Shown piece by piece: positions 13,798 through 14,197 of a DNA stretch of 14,197 nucleotides. Position numbers and translations under genes: made by a program. The first letter of the stretch is position 1. Every line of letters begins with the position of its first letter. Source of the stretch: Acidobacteriota bacterium (GTDB lineage: Bacteria > Acidobacteriota > Terriglobia > Acidiferrales > 2-02-FULL-67-57); contig JACPRL010000091.1 in assembly GCA_016189965.1 (NCBI GenBank), forward strand, positions 1 through 14,197, written 5' to 3'. A model generated the notes under the pieces. It was not told where the DNA came from. It searched no databases and saw only the letters and a list, made by a program, of their open reading frames with translations.

Positions 13798-13826
13798 AGT
13801 ATAGGAAACGGTGGGAGGGAGAACAA
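13798..13826 (-). promoter_or_regulatory. Sigma-70-type promoter for the lptC/A-lptB-rpoN-rapZ operon
   Basis: On the minus strand the -10 is TATACT (13798-13803; five of six consensus bases) and the -35 is TTGTTC (13821-13826; TTG conserved), separated by exactly 17 bases. Transcription would start near 13791, leaving a very short leader of about 14 bases before the ATG at 13777. It is the best match in the gene-free stretch and is correctly placed for the first gene. Untested. Confidence 0.5.
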
Positions 13827-13827
13827 G

Positions 13828-13987
13828 CGAAGTGGGAGGTGCCACTATCGGGGTTGGCAAAAGTCGGACGGAGCTAGACCGAGGTGCACAACCTCCCGGT
13901 GGCAGGTGCCACCGGGCTCGGCGATGGTTTTTTTCGCGGCCGGGAGGTGCCGTTGGTGAGTTGCGGAAGTCGCAAGGAGACTACAAG
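13828..13987. other. Gene-free upstream stretch with a perfect palindrome and GGTGCC repeats
   Basis: Bases 13895-13916 form a perfect 10-bp stem (CCCGGTGGCA / TGCCACCGGG) with a GG loop. Eleven bases further on is a run of seven T (13928-13934). GGGAGGTGCC occurs at 13834-13843 and 13942-13951, and GGCAGGTGCC at 13901-13910. An alternative 9-bp stem pairs 13891-13899 (ACCTCCCGG) with 13940-13948 (CCGGGAGGT) and would exclude the palindrome. No gene is supported here on either strand. Confidence 0.5.
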
Positions 13988-14181
13988 CGGTTGCGTAACT
14001 AGTGGCGGGCGAGGCGAAAAGCAGATCCTTCGACTCCGTCCCGCCCTTTCCCAGGCCGAGTGGGCGCCGAGCGATTCGACCACACAGCAACTGTAGGCGA
14101 CGGTGCAGGCGGCAATGACGGGAAAGGGCGGGACTTCACTTCCCTCGGCTCCGCTCGGGACAGGCAGGACGACAGCGCTGG
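13988..14181. repeat. Dispersed hairpin repeat, copy 2
   Basis: Same unit as the one between rapZ and msbA: it starts at CGGTTGC, shares an identical 37-base block (14014-14050) and the right arm ACGGGAAAGGGCGGGACTTC, and ends around GACAGCGCTGG. The 13-bp stem arms are 14038-14050 and 14122-14134. The loop differs in sequence and keeps only a degraded inner hairpin. A longer, Ser/Leu-codon-like insertion (about 14135-14160) replaces the short spacer of copy 1. The terminal inverted repeats of the MITE-like element are absent around this copy. The remaining 16 bases of the window hold nothing recognisable. Confidence 0.8.
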
Positions 14182-14197
14182 TGGGCAGAGAGGGTTA

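Noticed and set aside
305..13804. Very long plus-strand open frames opposite nearly every gene (for example 305-1693, 1994-3823, 2962-4920, 6413-8170, 9260-11257, 11672-13804).
   Set aside because: They lie antisense to genes with clear family motifs, run across gene boundaries, and have His/Arg/Gln/Ala-rich compositions with no recognisable domain. High GC makes stop codons rare on the opposite strand.
13895..13934. Rho-independent terminator on the plus strand (palindrome then T7).
   Set aside because: Eleven bases separate the stem from the T-run, too far for a standard intrinsic terminator, and no upstream plus-strand gene is present. Kept only as a structural observation.
13845..14090. 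Small minus- and plus-strand open frames in the right-edge region.
   Set aside because: They cross the repeat and the palindrome, have no ribosome-binding site, and show no protein family features.
1..14197. CRISPR array, tRNA or rRNA genes, toxin-antitoxin or defence system.
   Set aside because: No regularly spaced direct repeats, cloverleaf-like sequence, or genes with such motifs were found on either strand.

Overview
The window is a high-GC bacterial chromosomal segment. It carries eleven genes on the minus strand, all in one direction, plus the last 41 codons of a convergent plus-strand gene at the left edge. I see no phage, plasmid, toxin-antitoxin or defence genes; the coding content is core cell biology. 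An outer-membrane (diderm) organism is certain from the LPS-export genes. Acidobacteriota is my best guess, from three things: the very long LptC/OstA fusion, the left-edge protease-like C-terminus ending in FTPxP, and the GGCACGGC/GCCGTGCC hairpin repeats. That assignment is inference, not a database result.

Layout, in transcription order (right to left): about 400 gene-free bases at the right edge hold a repeat, a strong palindrome and a good sigma-70-type promoter. Then come lptC/lptA fusion, lptB, rpoN and rapZ, tightly packed. A ~300 bp element with terminal inverted repeats follows (8167-8464). Then come an msbA-like ABC exporter, yicC, gmk, rpoZ, coaBC, a family-4 uracil-DNA glycosylase and priA, with gaps of 2-18 bases or 4-base ATGA overlaps. 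priA converges on the left-edge gene across 85 bases that hold two small hairpins.

How the genes fit together: lptC/A-lptB supply the bridge and ATPase of LPS export and msbA flips lipid A-core, so envelope export dominates the upstream half. rpoN and rapZ are regulators that often sit beside lptB in diderms, but hpf and the PTS gene that usually separate them are missing. The downstream block yicC-gmk-rpoZ-coaBC-priA is a widely conserved nucleotide/transcription/CoA/replication-restart cluster, here with a uracil-DNA glycosylase inserted before priA.

The most interesting observations are these. (1) The 731-residue LptC fused to a long OstA/LptA-like repeat domain. (2) The mobile element sits exactly in a CTAG that includes the rapZ stop codon. 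Collapsing it restores an 11-base rapZ-msbA junction, which suggests the two operons were once a single eleven-gene operon. (3) A second copy of the repeat inside that element lies near the right edge of the window, without the element's terminal inverted repeats.
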